A DNA stretch of 64,000 nt, taken from NCBI RefSeq assembly GCF_038005985.1, contig NZ_JBBOUI010000001.1, forward strand, positions 417,501-481,500, written 5' to 3'. This document shows, one piece after another, positions 18,978 through 27,887 of this stretch. The notes beneath the pieces were generated by a model that did no database searches, was not told where the DNA came from, and saw nothing but the letters and a program-made list of their open reading frames with translations. Within the stretch, counting starts at the first letter, position 1. Each line of letters starts with the position of its first letter. A program made the translations under genes and the position numbers. The stretch is from Solibacillus sp. FSL R7-0682 (lineage in GTDB: Bacteria > Bacillota > Bacilli > Bacillales_A > Planococcaceae).

Positions 18978-19999
18978 CGTTCGAGTTAATTGGTATTTGC
19001 GTGCTATGGGCTTTTTTGTTTGGCTATGTCATTATTGCTTCTATTGATTTTGGTGCAGGTTTCTACAATGCATACAGTGTATTGACAAATCGCTCGGATA
19101 TTTTAAGTAATGTAATAAAGCGCTATTTATCCCCCGTTTGGGAAGTAACGAATGTATTTTTAGTATTTTTCTTTGTGGGTATTGTAGGCTTTTTCCCACA
19201 GACAGCTTTCTATTATGGAACGACGTTACTTGTGCCAGTCAGTATTTCACTTTTTTTATTATCAGTTCGGGGCGCATATTATGCGTTTGAATCCTATGGA
19301 ACAGTAGGGCATAAGGGGTATGCATCAGCGTATGGTCTAGCGGGGCTACTCATCCCGGCTTCTCTTTCCGTTGTTTTAACGATTTCAGAAGGTGGCTTTG
19401 TAGAGATGGTTAACAATTCACCTCAATTAGATTATGGAACACTATTTAGTAGCCCTTTGACATGGAGCATTGTAGTTTTAAGTATTGTTGCTGTACTCTA
19501 CATTTCAGCAGTATTCTTAACATGGTATGCCTATAAGGCGAAGGATGGACGAGCATCAGACTTAATGCGCAAATATGCACTCATTTGGTCTGCTCCACTT
19601 GCGATTGCGGCAACAGGTATCATTGTAGAATTTCGTGGACACAATCCATCACGCTTTGAAAAAATGGTCGATGTTTGGTGGTTATTTGCCATCTCTGCTG
19701 TGTTATTTTTGATAACAACTTGGCTTCTTTGGGCGAAGCAAAAATACGGAGTTGCAGTGGTGTTATTGTTCACACAATTTGCGTTTGCATTTTTTGCGTA
19801 TGGCATTTCACATTATCCGTATTTGCTCTATCCTTATTTAACAATTCATGATAGCTTCACAAATCAGGAAATGGCAATTTCGCTAATTATTGCGTTCATG
19901 TTTGGTGCCGCATTACTTATTCCGTCACTTTATTTGCTATTTAAATTGTTTTTATTTAATAAAGATTATGTAAGCGGAGCACATGATGATCATGCATAG
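18974..19999 (+). CDS. ythB: Cytochrome bd-type menaquinol oxidase subunit II (YthB type)
   Basis: Subunit II stabilises subunit I and is also integral to the membrane. The 341-residue protein begins with the family hallmark FGYVIIASIDFGAGFYNAY, has about nine membrane helices, and carries the conserved FRGHNPSRFEKM loop. It overlaps ythA by 4 bases, so translation is coupled. It is followed 12 bases later by a very small gene matching CydS. Confidence 0.93.
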   Translation: MTFELIGICVLWAFLFGYVIIASIDFGAGFYNAYSVLTNRSDILSNVIKRYLSPVWEVTNVFLVFFFVGIVGFFPQTAFYYGTTLLVPVSISLFLLSVRGAYYAFESYGTVGHKGYASAYGLAGLLIPASLSVVLTISEGGFVEMVNNSPQLDYGTLFSSPLTWSIVVLSIVAVLYISAVFLTWYAYKAKDGRASDLMRKYALIWSAPLAIAATGIIVEFRGHNPSRFEKMVDVWWLFAISAVLFLITTWLLWAKQKYGVAVVLLFTQFAFAFFAYGISHYPYLLYPYLTIHDSFTNQEMAISLIIAFMFGAALLIPSLYLLFKLFLFNKDYVSGAHDDHA

Positions 20000-20011
20000 G
20001 AGGGATAATCG

Positions 20012-20116
20012 GTGAATGACTTTTTAATTTTTGTAGCCCCGTTTCTAGTTGTCGCGATTTCGTTATTTGCTGCCTTTTATGTGGCACCAAAAGATAAAAA
20101 TAGCTCGAAACAATAA
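20012..20116 (+). CDS. cydS: CydS-like small subunit of cytochrome bd oxidase
   Basis: This 34-residue single-span membrane peptide is encoded directly after subunit II, with AGGAGGG about 8 bases before a GTG start. The sequence pattern, a short start (NDFLIF), a helix of about 20 residues (VAPFLVVAISLFAAFYV) and a charged PKDKN tail, parallels the 33-residue CydS subunit of the Geobacillus bd oxidase, which covers haem b595 in that structure. The family match is from memory of that peptide; the position in the operon supports it strongly. Confidence 0.85.
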   Translation: MNDFLIFVAPFLVVAISLFAAFYVAPKDKNSSKQ

Positions 20117-20148
20117 AGGGTTTGTGCATAAAATCTTTCGAATGATTA

Positions 20149-20188
20149 AAAAAGGACTGTATGAGATAAAGAGCTCATACAGTCCTTC
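20149..20188. terminator. Bidirectional terminator between the bd oxidase operon and the chemotaxis receptor
   Basis: AAGGACTGTATGAG (20152-20165) pairs with CTCATACAGTCCTT (20173-20186). A run of seven T follows on the minus strand and a shorter one on the plus strand. Confidence 0.9.
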
Positions 20189-20192
20189 TTAT

Positions 20193-21878
20193 TTATAAAG
20201 AAAATCGTTGCATGCTTTGTTGTAACTCTTTCGCCTGTTTATCTAAGCGGCTTGATAATGCTTCTATTTGCTTTACAACGCCTACTTGCTGATCCGTTGC
20301 AGCTGCAATTTCATTGACATTTTCAGTTGTTTTTCCAGCGCCATACGAAATTTCAGTAATAACAGCGGCCACTTCTTCAGAGCTTGCTGCAATTTGTTGT
20401 GCTGTTGCAGCGATTTGTTCTACACGTTCTGTCATTGAATAAACGTTTTCAGACATGGAATGGAAGGACATACCGGCACGGTCAATTACTACTACACCTT
20501 GCTTAGCGGATTCAAGACTATCAACAACTGCCTGACCGACATTTTTAGAATCTGCTTGAATCGTCTCTGTTAAATTAACTATTTGATTGGCAGATTGCTT
20601 CGATTGTTCGGCTAGCTTTCGAACCTCGTCTGCTACAACAGCAAATCCTTTTCCTTGCTCTCCAGCACGTGCTGCTTCAATTGCTGCATTTAAAGCAAGT
20701 AAATTTGTTTGATCAGCAATATCTGTAATAGCTTGCGTGATGAAGCTAATTTGCTCGGATTGCTTAATTAATGTATCCGTTAAGACAGCAATTGTTTCTG
20801 TTGCTTGATAGATGGATTCCATTTGATTTTTTGCTTCTTCAACGACTTCAACGCCTGTATTAGCAGATTTCGTTAATAATAAAGCGCCATTATGAAGCTC
20901 CTGAGTTGATTGTGCAATTTGTTGTATTCCACTTGATGTCTCATCTACGGCCGCAACACTTTCAGAGGCACCAATAGACATCGACCTAGACGTTTGTGCT
21001 GTATTGTGCACTAATTGTTTAATTTCTTCTGTTTCCTTTGAGATTACTTGGCTATTTTCCAAGAGCTGATTAGCAGAGCTATTTAATTCATTGGAATTAT
21101 GCTGAATGTTCAACAACAATTCCTCAAAATTATGTTGCAGTAAAATAAATGAACGAGAAAGTTGCCCGATTTCATCCTTTGAATTTACAGGCTCGTGCTT
21201 TTGTGCTAGATTCCCGTTTGCCATCTCCTCTAAATCTTTAGCAATAACTTGAAGAGGTTTTGTAATGCCACGCTTTATATAAAACAAAAACCATGTGATA
21301 ACACTAATAGTAATAATAATAAAGATAATCGAAATAATAGTAGAAAGAGAAATCATCCTTTGCGTATTTTCAACAACTTGATCGAGCTGCTCGTTTTCGA
21401 TTTGTTCGATTTTCTCCGTTATGTCCTTCGTAAAGGAACTTGTCGTAGTATAATTACCGTTAATAAGAGAAAGAGTAGCGGGTACTTCTCGATTTTTAAC
21501 ATGAGTAATCATTTCATCGATTTGGTCTTGAATAATAATTGACTGGTCCTTTAAATTCAAAATTAAAGATGAAGCAGCTTTCGTTTTGTTGTTTGCTTGT
21601 ACTTCTTCAACTAGTTGAGCTAGGTTTGTTGAATGAGTAGTAAGGAAGTCTAAATTCTTTTGCGAAGGATCCAACGCATAAGCACGTGCATAAACCCCTT
21701 GAGATAGTAAATCTTGTTGGATGTCATTAATACGTTCGATTTGTGCCATATGTACATCGACCGCTTGTGATACTTCCGTTCCTACTCTAAAAAATTGTAT
21801 AGTGGCAAAGCCAATAGATAATAACAAAATAACTTCCAATAAAATAAATCCGATATTTAGTCTTTTTCGTACTGACAT
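20193..21878 (-). CDS. Methyl-accepting chemotaxis protein
   Basis: This is a 561-residue membrane chemoreceptor. The first membrane helix lies at about 9-31, a four-helix-bundle-type extracellular sensor of roughly 145 residues follows, then the second helix at about 177-201, a HAMP domain to about 255, and a cytoplasmic signalling hairpin with the tip motif [20 protein letters not shown]. The signalling domain binds CheA/CheW in Bacillales. AAGGAG lies 8 bases before the ATG. The ligand cannot be read from the sequence, and the gene stands alone. Confidence 0.93.
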   Translation of the reverse strand: MSVRKRLNIGFILLEVILLLSIGFATIQFFRVGTEVSQAVDVHMAQIERINDIQQDLLSQGVYARAYALDPSQKNLDFLTTHSTNLAQLVEEVQANNKTKAASSLILNLKDQSIIIQDQIDEMITHVKNREVPATLSLINGNYTTTSSFTKDITEKIEQIENEQLDQVVENTQRMISLSTIISIIFIIITISVITWFLFYIKRGITKPLQVIAKDLEEMANGNLAQKHEPVNSKDEIGQLSRSFILLQHNFEELLLNIQHNSNELNSSANQLLENSQVISKETEEIKQLVHNTAQTSRSMSIGASESVAAVDETSSGIQQIAQSTQELHNGALLLTKSANTGVEVVEEAKNQMESIYQATETIAVLTDTLIKQSEQISFITQAITDIADQTNLLALNAAIEAARAGEQGKGFAVVADEVRKLAEQSKQSANQIVNLTETIQADSKNVGQAVVDSLESAKQGVVVIDRAGMSFHSMSENVYSMTERVEQIAATAQQIAASSEEVAAVITEISYGAGKTTENVNEIAAATDQQVGVVKQIEALSSRLDKQAKELQQSMQRFSL

Positions 21879-22076
21879 TATTGTTTAGCTCCTTGTAAGA
21901 ATATAATGTAATAAATTTAGGTAGTTTTGTTGTAAGTTGTATGTTCATTATATAGGTATTAATTGTAAAAAACTATATAAATAGTAATATACAGAACTGT
22001 TCGAAAATGATTTGCGAGTGCATTTTAATTAGGACATGGTACAATATAGAGATTGAATTGAGAGGAAGAAATTGAA

Positions 22077-23444
22077 ATGACTGCACCGATTAAAAAAAAT
22101 GATCGTACAAACGTTTATATAGAAGATTTAACCCATGACGGTAATGGAGTAGCGAAAATAAATGGCTATCCTTTATTTATACAAGGAGCACTTCCAGGCG
22201 AAACAGTCGAAGTGCATGTATTAAAAACATTAAAAAATTACGGCTTTGCGAAAGTGGTAGAAATAATCGAAAAATCGCCTGACCGTGTTGATGCACCTTG
22301 TGTTTATTTCGCACAATGTGGTGGCTGTCAATTACAGCATTTCTCGTATGAAGGACAGCTTAAATGGAAGCAAAAGATGGTCGGAAATGTCATGAAGCGT
22401 TTAGGCAAAATTGATGTACCGGTTCTTCCAGTGAAAGGCATGAAGGAGCCATGGCATTACCGTAATAAATCACAAATTCCATTCGCCCAAAATGAGGCGG
22501 GACAAGCTGTAGCAGGTTTTTACAAAACAAAATCCCACAATATTGTTGATATGGAGCGTTGCTTAATTCAAACTGGGGAAGCCGATGTGATGATGGCGCA
22601 ATTAAAGGGAGAATTAGCTGCTCTAGGCATTCGACCGTACGATGAAAAGTCCCATCAAGGGATGCTACGTCATGTAGTTGTGCGTAAAGGCCGTGCAACA
22701 GGCGAAGTAATGATCGTTCTAGTAACGAAAACGAAGAAATTCCAACAAAAAGAAGCAGCTGTTACGAAAATTCGTGAACTTGTACCAAACGTAACATCGA
22801 TCGTCCAAAACGTAAATAGCGAAAAAACAAATGTGATTTTTGGTGATGAAACGATCACCCTTTGGGGCAAGGATACGATTGAGGATACAATCGGAGACGT
22901 ACGCTTTGAAATTTCAGCACGCTCATTCTACCAGGTGAACCCAATTCAAACGGAAGTATTGTATAAACAAGCATTAGATTATGCCCAGCTTGAAGGAAAT
23001 GAACGCGTTATTGACGCCTACTGTGGAATCGGTTCGATTTCGCTATTTTTAGCACAAAAAGCAGGCCATGTGATGGGTGTTGAGATTGTGCCTCAAGCAA
23101 TTGAAGATGCAAAGCGTAATGCTGAGTTAAACGGCTTTACAAACACATATTTCGAAGCAGGTCCAGCTGAAGAAGTAATTCCCCGCTGGTACAAAGAAGG
23201 AAAAGAAGCGGACGTATTAGTAGTGGATCCCCCACGAAAGGGCTGCGATGAAGCATTACTTAACACAATTATCGAACAAAAGCCTAAACGTGTCGTGTAT
23301 GTATCCTGTAATCCAGCTACACTTGCCCGCGATCTTCGCATCTTAGAAGATGGTGGATATAAGACGCAGGAAGTACAGCCAGTTGATATGTTCCCTCATA
23401 CGACTCATTGTGAAGCGGTCGCTTGGTTGGAGTTAGCCTTGTAA
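22077..23444 (+). CDS. rlmCD: 23S rRNA (uracil-C5)-methyltransferase RlmCD
   Basis: The enzyme methylates uracils in 23S rRNA with S-adenosylmethionine (both U747 and U1939 in B. subtilis RlmCD). The 455-residue protein has an N-terminal TRAM domain ([13 protein letters not shown]), a likely 4Fe-4S site from Cys75, Cys81, Cys84 (CGGC) and Cys162, the SAM motif [32 protein letters not shown] and the nucleophile region [12 protein letters not shown]. The last 12 codons ([12 protein letters not shown]) are repeated in part at 24800 and 29127, see the repeat entries. Shine-Dalgarno GAGAGGAAG is present. Confidence 0.94.
   Translation: MTAPIKKNDRTNVYIEDLTHDGNGVAKINGYPLFIQGALPGETVEVHVLKTLKNYGFAKVVEIIEKSPDRVDAPCVYFAQCGGCQLQHFSYEGQLKWKQKMVGNVMKRLGKIDVPVLPVKGMKEPWHYRNKSQIPFAQNEAGQAVAGFYKTKSHNIVDMERCLIQTGEADVMMAQLKGELAALGIRPYDEKSHQGMLRHVVVRKGRATGEVMIVLVTKTKKFQQKEAAVTKIRELVPNVTSIVQNVNSEKTNVIFGDETITLWGKDTIEDTIGDVRFEISARSFYQVNPIQTEVLYKQALDYAQLEGNERVIDAYCGIGSISLFLAQKAGHVMGVEIVPQAIEDAKRNAELNGFTNTYFEAGPAEEVIPRWYKEGKEADVLVVDPPRKGCDEALLNTIIEQKPKRVVYVSCNPATLARDLRILEDGGYKTQEVQPVDMFPHTTHCEAVAWLELAL
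23406..23436. repeat. rlmCD 3'-end repeat, copy 1 (inside the gene)
   Basis: These 31 bases encode the end of RlmCD. The first 25 (23406-23430) recur without mismatch at 24800-24824, and GTTAG one base further is also shared. The arrangement resembles the attachment-site duplications left when elements insert at the 3' end of this gene. Confidence 0.85.
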
Positions 23445-23541
23445 CTCCAAAACAAAGACTACTGAAACAAAAATTAACAGTTCCGATTTTAGGGCTGAAT
23501 TTAGATTAACATTTCCGAATTTCGAAGCTGATTCAATAATT

Positions 23542-23575
23542 CCCGGGTTTGTTATAATACGAATCCGGGCTTTTT
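23542..23575 (+). terminator. Rho-independent terminator downstream of rlmCD
   Basis: CCCGGGTTTG pairs with CGAATCCGGG (two G-U pairs) around an 8-base loop, followed by C and TTTTT. It is 100 bases beyond the gene. Confidence 0.85.
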
Positions 23576-23713
23576 GGCATTTCAATCAAAGTATCTACCG
23601 AAATAAAATTAATCTTGAAGTGTACTATTTTATAGGTTTACAATGTTAAGCTATGTTAACATTCTGAGATTTTAATAATGAACAAGATGAAACTATTATA
23701 GAGGTGTCCCAAA

Positions 23714-24649
23714 ATGAAAAAGAAAATGAACTATTTAATCTTGCTAACGACCATTTTTATGGTTGGTTGCACCAACTTAGAAGATGCATCCATTACAGAT
23801 AGAGAAACAGATTCACAAGAAGTGACCACAGATAATACAATTAAAAATAGTGAAAAAGAAAAAACTATCACTACGGTTAATGATGAACCAGTAATAGAAG
23901 AAACACCAATTCAACTAAATAATGAACTGTTCTCAGGATACAAACTTATTGAAGTTGATGGTGGTAACTTATCTGGTTATCGTGAATCTAAAGTCGTTGT
24001 TGATATTGGTTATGGGGACCGTGAATATTGGGCGTTTACGAATGAGTACGGGCAATTAGTACGTGTCATTGCTAACGAAATCATTCTACAAGATGACCGT
24101 ACCGAACCGGTATTATCAACTGGCAGATACTACCGCGATGAAGCAAAGGTTCCAGGTGTTGAAAATAAATATTTAGATGAAGGGCATGTTATCGCTGATT
24201 CTCTCGGCGGAGTATCTAATGCTTATAATATTACCCCACAAGAGAGTACGCTCAACCGACATGGTGATCAAGCTTATATGGAAGATGCAATCCGTAAAGC
24301 AGGTGGAGCTAGTAATTTCGAAGCTATTATCACATATCCCAATACAGAAACGCAGATTCCTTCAAGTTATCAGTATACGTATACTTTAATGGGCAACGTG
24401 ATTGTTGATAAATTTAACAATGTGAACCCTGATGAAGTAAATGCATCACTCGGGTTAATAAGTAGTAAACCTTCCGCTTCAGCTAATTCAAATACAAACG
24501 GTGATATTACTAGTGTTGATATTGACGGGAATGGACAAGTGACAATCAAAGAAGCAAAAGCAGCAGGTTATAGTATGCCAATAACGAGAGATCACTGGTT
24601 ATACCCATATATGCGTGATAATGATAATGACGGTATGGTAGGTGAGTAA
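23714..24649 (+). CDS. Secreted lipoprotein: DNA/RNA non-specific endonuclease-like domain plus Excalibur-type calcium motif
   Basis: This 311-residue exported lipoprotein starts MKKKMNYLILLTTIFMVGCT with Cys19 in the lipobox. After a Thr/Glu-rich linker (20-70), residues of about 110-200 resemble the NUC nuclease family: DEGH (155-158) stands at the DRGH catalytic-histidine position, followed by IADSLGG and NITPQESTLNR, where the metal-binding Asn is expected. The C-terminus has DIDGNGQVTIKEAK (EF-hand like) and ends RDNDNDGMVGE, close to the Excalibur DxDxDGxxCE motif but with Gly for Cys. A role in extracellular DNA degradation or uptake is inferred. It lies between two copies of the rlmCD tail, and is probably an acquired gene. 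Confidence 0.8.
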   Translation: MKKKMNYLILLTTIFMVGCTNLEDASITDRETDSQEVTTDNTIKNSEKEKTITTVNDEPVIEETPIQLNNELFSGYKLIEVDGGNLSGYRESKVVVDIGYGDREYWAFTNEYGQLVRVIANEIILQDDRTEPVLSTGRYYRDEAKVPGVENKYLDEGHVIADSLGGVSNAYNITPQESTLNRHGDQAYMEDAIRKAGGASNFEAIITYPNTETQIPSSYQYTYTLMGNVIVDKFNNVNPDEVNASLGLISSKPSASANSNTNGDITSVDIDGNGQVTIKEAKAAGYSMPITRDHWLYPYMRDNDNDGMVGE

Positions 24650-24690
24650 GCATTTAGGAGAAATGTTAGCAGAAAGTGAATGGATTAGTG

Positions 24691-24731
24691 AAACAGGCTA
24701 GGTTCTTTTACAAGAATCTAGCCTGTTTTAT
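24691..24731 (+). terminator. Rho-independent terminator of the nuclease gene
   Basis: AAACAGGCTAGGTTCTT pairs with AAGAATCTAGCCTGTTT (17 bp, one G-U) with a 4-base loop and a short T-tract. Confidence 0.9.
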
Positions 24732-24799
24732 ATTTATGTTTCAAGAGAGACTTGCCTTTACTTCTATATTTAATGTAACTAAATTTATTCAAATACATA

Positions 24800-24830
24800 C
24801 ATTGTGAAGCGGTCGCTTGGTTGGTGTTAG
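24800..24830. repeat. rlmCD 3'-end repeat, copy 2 (gene remnant)
   Basis: Twenty-five bases are identical to rlmCD 23406-23430, followed by TGTTAG against AGTTAG. In frame it reads [11 protein letters not shown] and stops at TAG, so it is a detached copy of the gene's end. A terminator lies 20 bases further on and may have been the original rlmCD terminator. Confidence 0.85.
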
Positions 24831-24849
24831 TATAGAAAGTACAATAAAT

Positions 24850-24898
24850 AAAGCTGTGTCAAAAATCCACGTTGTAGGAGATTTTAGCACAGCTTTTT
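24850..24898 (+). terminator. Rho-independent terminator after the rlmCD remnant
   Basis: AAGCTGTG and CACAGCTT arms, extended by AAAATCC/GGAGATTTT pairing, are followed by TTTTTT. No intact gene precedes it; it serves only the remnant. Confidence 0.8.
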
Positions 24899-25058
24899 TG
24901 AGGTTAAAATGATGATGCATTAAATGATTTATTTTGTATGACATTACGCTTATGTTCGACATATTGTTATTCTTTGAGCAATTTTAACTAGCGCATAATC
25001 GCAGACTTGTCGGTTGCTAAGAATTGTTGAAGTATCTTTTTTATTAAAAAAACTAATT

Positions 25059-25688
25059 TTAGTTAGAAAAACGAATAATTTGTTCGAATGGTAAGCGAGA
25101 TGAATTACGTGCAGGTGCGGCAGCTTTTCCGATAGCAATTAAAACCATCGGTAATTCGTTTGCAGGAAGCTCGTATTTTTTGGCGAAAGCTACTTTATCA
25201 AAGCCACCCATTATTACGGTTTCATAGCCCTTGTCTTTCGCTAAAAGTACGATTTGCATAGAAATTAAACCGACATCTAAATGAGCAATGTTTGTGCGTT
25301 CAATTTCAGAAAAACTACTATATACAGATTCGGAATTTGAAATCATCATATCAGCAATATCACGTGGCATATAGCCTAGTTCAACATTTAAATCATTAAT
25401 TTGTTTTGCGTTTTTATACATTTCATTGTCGCCTAAAACAGCAATAATCGCTGATGATGTTTCAATTTGTTCATGATTAAAACCAGCAATACGCAATTCT
25501 TTCTTTTGTTCTTGATCATCGATAACAAGAAAGCGCCAAGGTTGTAAGTTACTTGATGATGGAGCTGATGTTGCTTGCTCTAGGATATGTTGAATTGTTT
25601 CACGAGGAATTGTAACACCAGGCTGATATTTACGCACTGATTTACGTTCATCCATTAATTTTTCTAAAGCTGTTTTTTGTTGTAGCAT
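25059..25688 (-). CDS. Nitroreductase family protein
   Basis: This 209-residue FMN-dependent NAD(P)H oxidoreductase reduces nitro compounds or quinones in the cytoplasm. The N-terminal RKSVRKY motif, APSSSNLQPWRFLVIDD (FMN phosphate and ring contacts) and the C-terminal LLAKDKGYETVIMGG and PMVLIAIGK are typical of the YdgI/YodC-like group. I use the ATG at 25688, 9 bases from GAGG; another at 25697 abuts the Shine-Dalgarno. The AACTAA/TTAGTT hairpin overlapping the stop plus a T-run forms a weak terminator. The neighbouring DJ-1/MerR pair suggests an electrophile or redox stress setting. Confidence 0.9.
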   Translation of the reverse strand: MLQQKTALEKLMDERKSVRKYQPGVTIPRETIQHILEQATSAPSSSNLQPWRFLVIDDQEQKKELRIAGFNHEQIETSSAIIAVLGDNEMYKNAKQINDLNVELGYMPRDIADMMISNSESVYSSFSEIERTNIAHLDVGLISMQIVLLAKDKGYETVIMGGFDKVAFAKKYELPANELPMVLIAIGKAAAPARNSSRLPFEQIIRFSN

Positions 25689-25750
25689 ATTTACCATCCT
25701 CTATTATTTCTGTAAGAAGTTATTTAAACGTAATTTTACATAGGTGAAGA

Positions 25751-26437
25751 TTAAAGTGATTTTAATAATTTAATTACATCTTTTGCAACTGCACCACCTG
25801 ATGCGGGATTTTGACCTGTGACGATACGATTATCAGTTACAGTGAATACTGACCAATCTGCACCTTTTACATAAATAGCCCCTTTACGGATTAGTTCATC
25901 TTCAGTTAAAAATGGAACGACTTTATCTAGTCCAACAGCAATTTCTTCTGTGTTAGTAAAACCAGTTACTTTAGTATTTTTAATTAAATATTCCCCGTCA
26001 CCATTTTTAATATTTAACAATCCAACAACTCCATGACAAACAGCAGAAACAACGCCACCGTTAGCGTATATAGTACTTGCAATGTTTTGTAGGCTTTCAT
26101 CTTCTACGAAATCCCACATAACTCCATGACCACCTGCATAATAGATAGCATCATAATCATTCGGGTTAATAGAGTCAGCCGATAAAGTAGTGCTTAGTTT
26201 ATTTAAGAAATCAGCATTTGCGTAATATTTCCAATCTAGTTCGGTCATTTGATCAGCTTGTAAACTGTGTGGGTCAAGTGGCGTATGACCACCTTTAGGG
26301 CTCACATAATCAATTTGGTAACCTTCTTTTTCAATTTCATCTGCAAAGTGAACAGCTTCCCCTAACCATAATCCTGTTGCACGTTGTAAATTAGGATACA
26401 TAGAAATATTCGTTACGACTAATAAAATCTTTTTCAT
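25751..26437 (-). CDS. DJ-1/PfpI (Hsp31-like) family protein
   Basis: This 228-residue member of the type 1 glutamine amidotransferase-like superfamily resembles Hsp31-type glyoxalase III/chaperones. The nucleophile elbow is AVCHG with Cys134 and His135; Glu27 in GEAVH fits the conserved acid; YYAGGHGVMWDF carries the oxyanion region. Such proteins detoxify methylglyoxal or respond to electrophiles. The ATG at 26437 follows AAGGAG; the 54-residue upstream extension overlaps the divergent MerR gene and is rejected. The shared upstream region has an inverted repeat suited to MerR control. Confidence 0.9.
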   Translation of the reverse strand: MKKILLVVTNISMYPNLQRATGLWLGEAVHFADEIEKEGYQIDYVSPKGGHTPLDPHSLQADQMTELDWKYYANADFLNKLSTTLSADSINPNDYDAIYYAGGHGVMWDFVEDESLQNIASTIYANGGVVSAVCHGVVGLLNIKNGDGEYLIKNTKVTGFTNTEEIAVGLDKVVPFLTEDELIRKGAIYVKGADWSVFTVTDNRIVTGQNPASGGAVAKDVIKLLKSL

Positions 26438-26470
26438 TATACAAGCTCCTTTTTGTTTGATAATATCAAG

Positions 26471-26495
26471 CTTAAAGGTTAAACCATACTTTAAG
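26471..26495. promoter_or_regulatory. Candidate MerR operator between DJ-1 and MerR genes
   Basis: CTTAAAG (26471-26477) and CTTTAAG (26489-26495) form an inverted repeat with an 11-base centre in the 74-bp divergent space. CTTAAAG/CTTTAAG arms are usual for AdhR-type MerR regulators. On the minus strand TTGACT overlaps one arm as a possible -35. Confidence 0.55.
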
Positions 26496-26511
26496 TCAAG
26501 GAGGACACATT

Positions 26512-26865
26512 GTGTATACAATTCAACAAGCGAGCCTCTTAATTGAAATTCCTGCAAGTTCAATTCGATACTATGAAAAGATAGATTTAATTCCACCAAT
26601 AAAAAGAAATGAACAAGAGCATCGAATATTTGACGAACAAGATATTGAACTTTTAAAACTAATTAAATGTTTTCGAAGTCTAGGCATGTCAATTGAGGAT
26701 ATAAGAGAAAATATTTCAATGTTGAGATTAGAACAAGAAGAGATTAATACGCAAGCAATATTAATTCAGCACAAGAAAAAATTAGAAGAGCAAATTGATG
26801 TTTTAAATTCTTTTATTAGTGAAATTGATCAGAAAATTATTATTAAATTATCAGATTCAGATTAA
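26512..26865 (+). CDS. MerR family transcriptional regulator (AdhR-like)
   Basis: This 117-residue dimeric DNA-binding protein has an N-terminal winged helix-turn-helix (YTIQQASLLIEIPASSIRYYEKIDLI), the second half IKCFRSLGMSIEDIRENI, and a long antiparallel coiled coil for dimerisation (about 80-112). It lacks a clear metal-binding cysteine set, and has no Cys in the HTH turn. The start is a GTG preceded by AAGGAGG with 7-base spacing. By position it should control the divergent DJ-1 gene, probably in response to aldehydes or other electrophiles (family inference). Confidence 0.88.
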   Translation: MYTIQQASLLIEIPASSIRYYEKIDLIPPIKRNEQEHRIFDEQDIELLKLIKCFRSLGMSIEDIRENISMLRLEQEEINTQAILIQHKKKLEEQIDVLNSFISEIDQKIIIKLSDSD

Positions 26866-27004
26866 AAATAACCTGTAACGATTAAGCTGAGTGATTCTAC
26901 CACATCTCTTTATTTGACATGTCCACCCTTAGCCCTTACGGCATGTTGAGTGTGTCTCGCATCTTATTTTAAAAGAAGAAATGGTGTTAGGAGTGGGGAT
27001 ACAA

Positions 27005-27226
27005 TTGAAAAACTACCTTAAAAAAGAAGACGAAGCTCAGTTTTATCATATCTATATTTATATAAGCTTTTTTTTAGCAATTTCTTCGGGAAGTATGATA
27101 TTTCGAGGGGTTTCAGAGGGTAAAGGGATTGGCTATATTAGTTTATGGGTGATAGGAGTAGTAGTGTCAATAATAATGGGTATTAACTCCATAAAACAAT
27201 TTAAAAAGAGAAAATTAACTAAATAA
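27005..27226 (+). CDS. Small two-helix membrane protein of unknown function
   Basis: I do not recognise this 73-residue protein. It has a charged N-terminus (KNYLKKEDE), two hydrophobic segments (about 17-38 and 48-66) and a basic tail (KQFKKRKLTK), so it is probably an integral membrane protein with both ends inside. The TTG at 27005 is chosen for TAGGAGTGGGG 6 bases upstream; the in-frame ATG at 26981 has no Shine-Dalgarno. No functional link to neighbours is visible. Confidence 0.6.
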   Translation: MKNYLKKEDEAQFYHIYIYISFFLAISSGSMIFRGVSEGKGIGYISLWVIGVVVSIIMGINSIKQFKKRKLTK

Positions 27227-27389
27227 TTTCTTGGAAGCCCTAATAACGTCCCTAAACACCGCTTTGGGGGCATTTTCATTATTCAACACACTGATTAGAT
27301 TATAGAGAGGGAGTAAAATACGTATTTGTATAACGTGACTGATAAACTGATATATTGCATTAATATTCGGAGGAGTAAGGAGGAAACAG

Positions 27390-27517
27390 GTACTTTTATT
27401 TATTTTATTAATTTCACTTTCTTGCCTCGGTATATAAATCGTTTCACCTTGAATATATTTTTGAATTTATTCAATCAATTTTTTAGGTAACACTTTTTGG
27501 GCATTTGTATATTTCAA
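27390..27517 (-). pseudogene. Broken CD3324-like (Mor-activator-like) small gene
   Basis: Reading the minus strand from a TTG at 27517 (GGAG 9 bases upstream) gives KYTNAQKVLPKKLIE, a TAA stop at 27467-27469, then in the same frame IQKYIQGETIYIPRQESE. Joined, this matches the start of CD3324-family proteins, where a Leu/Glu codon normally stands at the stop. The C-terminal helix-turn-helix half is missing and similarity ends near 27390. The family assignment is from memory of the conserved IQKYI-GE-IYIP pattern. Confidence 0.55.
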
Positions 27518-27596
27518 TTTTGCTCGCTCCTTATTTAATTGTGTAAAAATAAGGTGCAAAGCCAAAATATTAGAATATCTTTGTTGACGATAAATT

Positions 27597-27686
27597 TTAC
27601 ATTTTACCCCATGCAAAGATCGTCGCTCTAATAAAAGGCTTTGCATGAGTAGTAGAAGTATTGAAAAATCTATTATGATTTTTCAT
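27597..27686 (-). CDS. Possible 29-residue peptide upstream of the CD3324-like pseudogene
   Basis: An ATG at 27686 follows GAGGGGG with about 9-base spacing, an unusually good ribosome site. It opens a 29-codon frame (starting MKNHNRFFNTSTTHAKPF) ending in TAA. Nothing identifies the peptide. It could be a leader peptide or a remnant. A CATGCAAAG/CTTTGCATG inverted repeat lies inside it. Confidence 0.3.
   Translation of the reverse strand: MKNHNRFFNTSTTHAKPFIRATIFAWGKM
27610..27647. repeat. Inverted repeat CATGCAAAG ... CTTTGCATG
   Basis: Nine-base perfect arms at 27610-27618 and 27639-27647, separated by 20 bases, in the 660-bp stretch (27227-27887) between the small membrane gene and the GyrI-like gene. 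There is no T-tract. The rest of the stretch holds only the broken gene and short frame listed separately. Confidence 0.6.
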
Positions 27687-27887
27687 ATGTAAGCACCCCC
27701 TCTAATTTATTTTTATTATTATATTAGAGTCTAAATTTGTATTGAGTTATTTTTGTTTGTCGGCGAATAATGCAGAAGGATAGTAAAAGAAGGAGTATTC
27801 AAAAGCACTATAGAAATTAAAAGTGATTCAAAGATTGAGACTCATTTGCTTTTCAAAAAAATATATAGAGTGAAAGGGTGACCCGAA

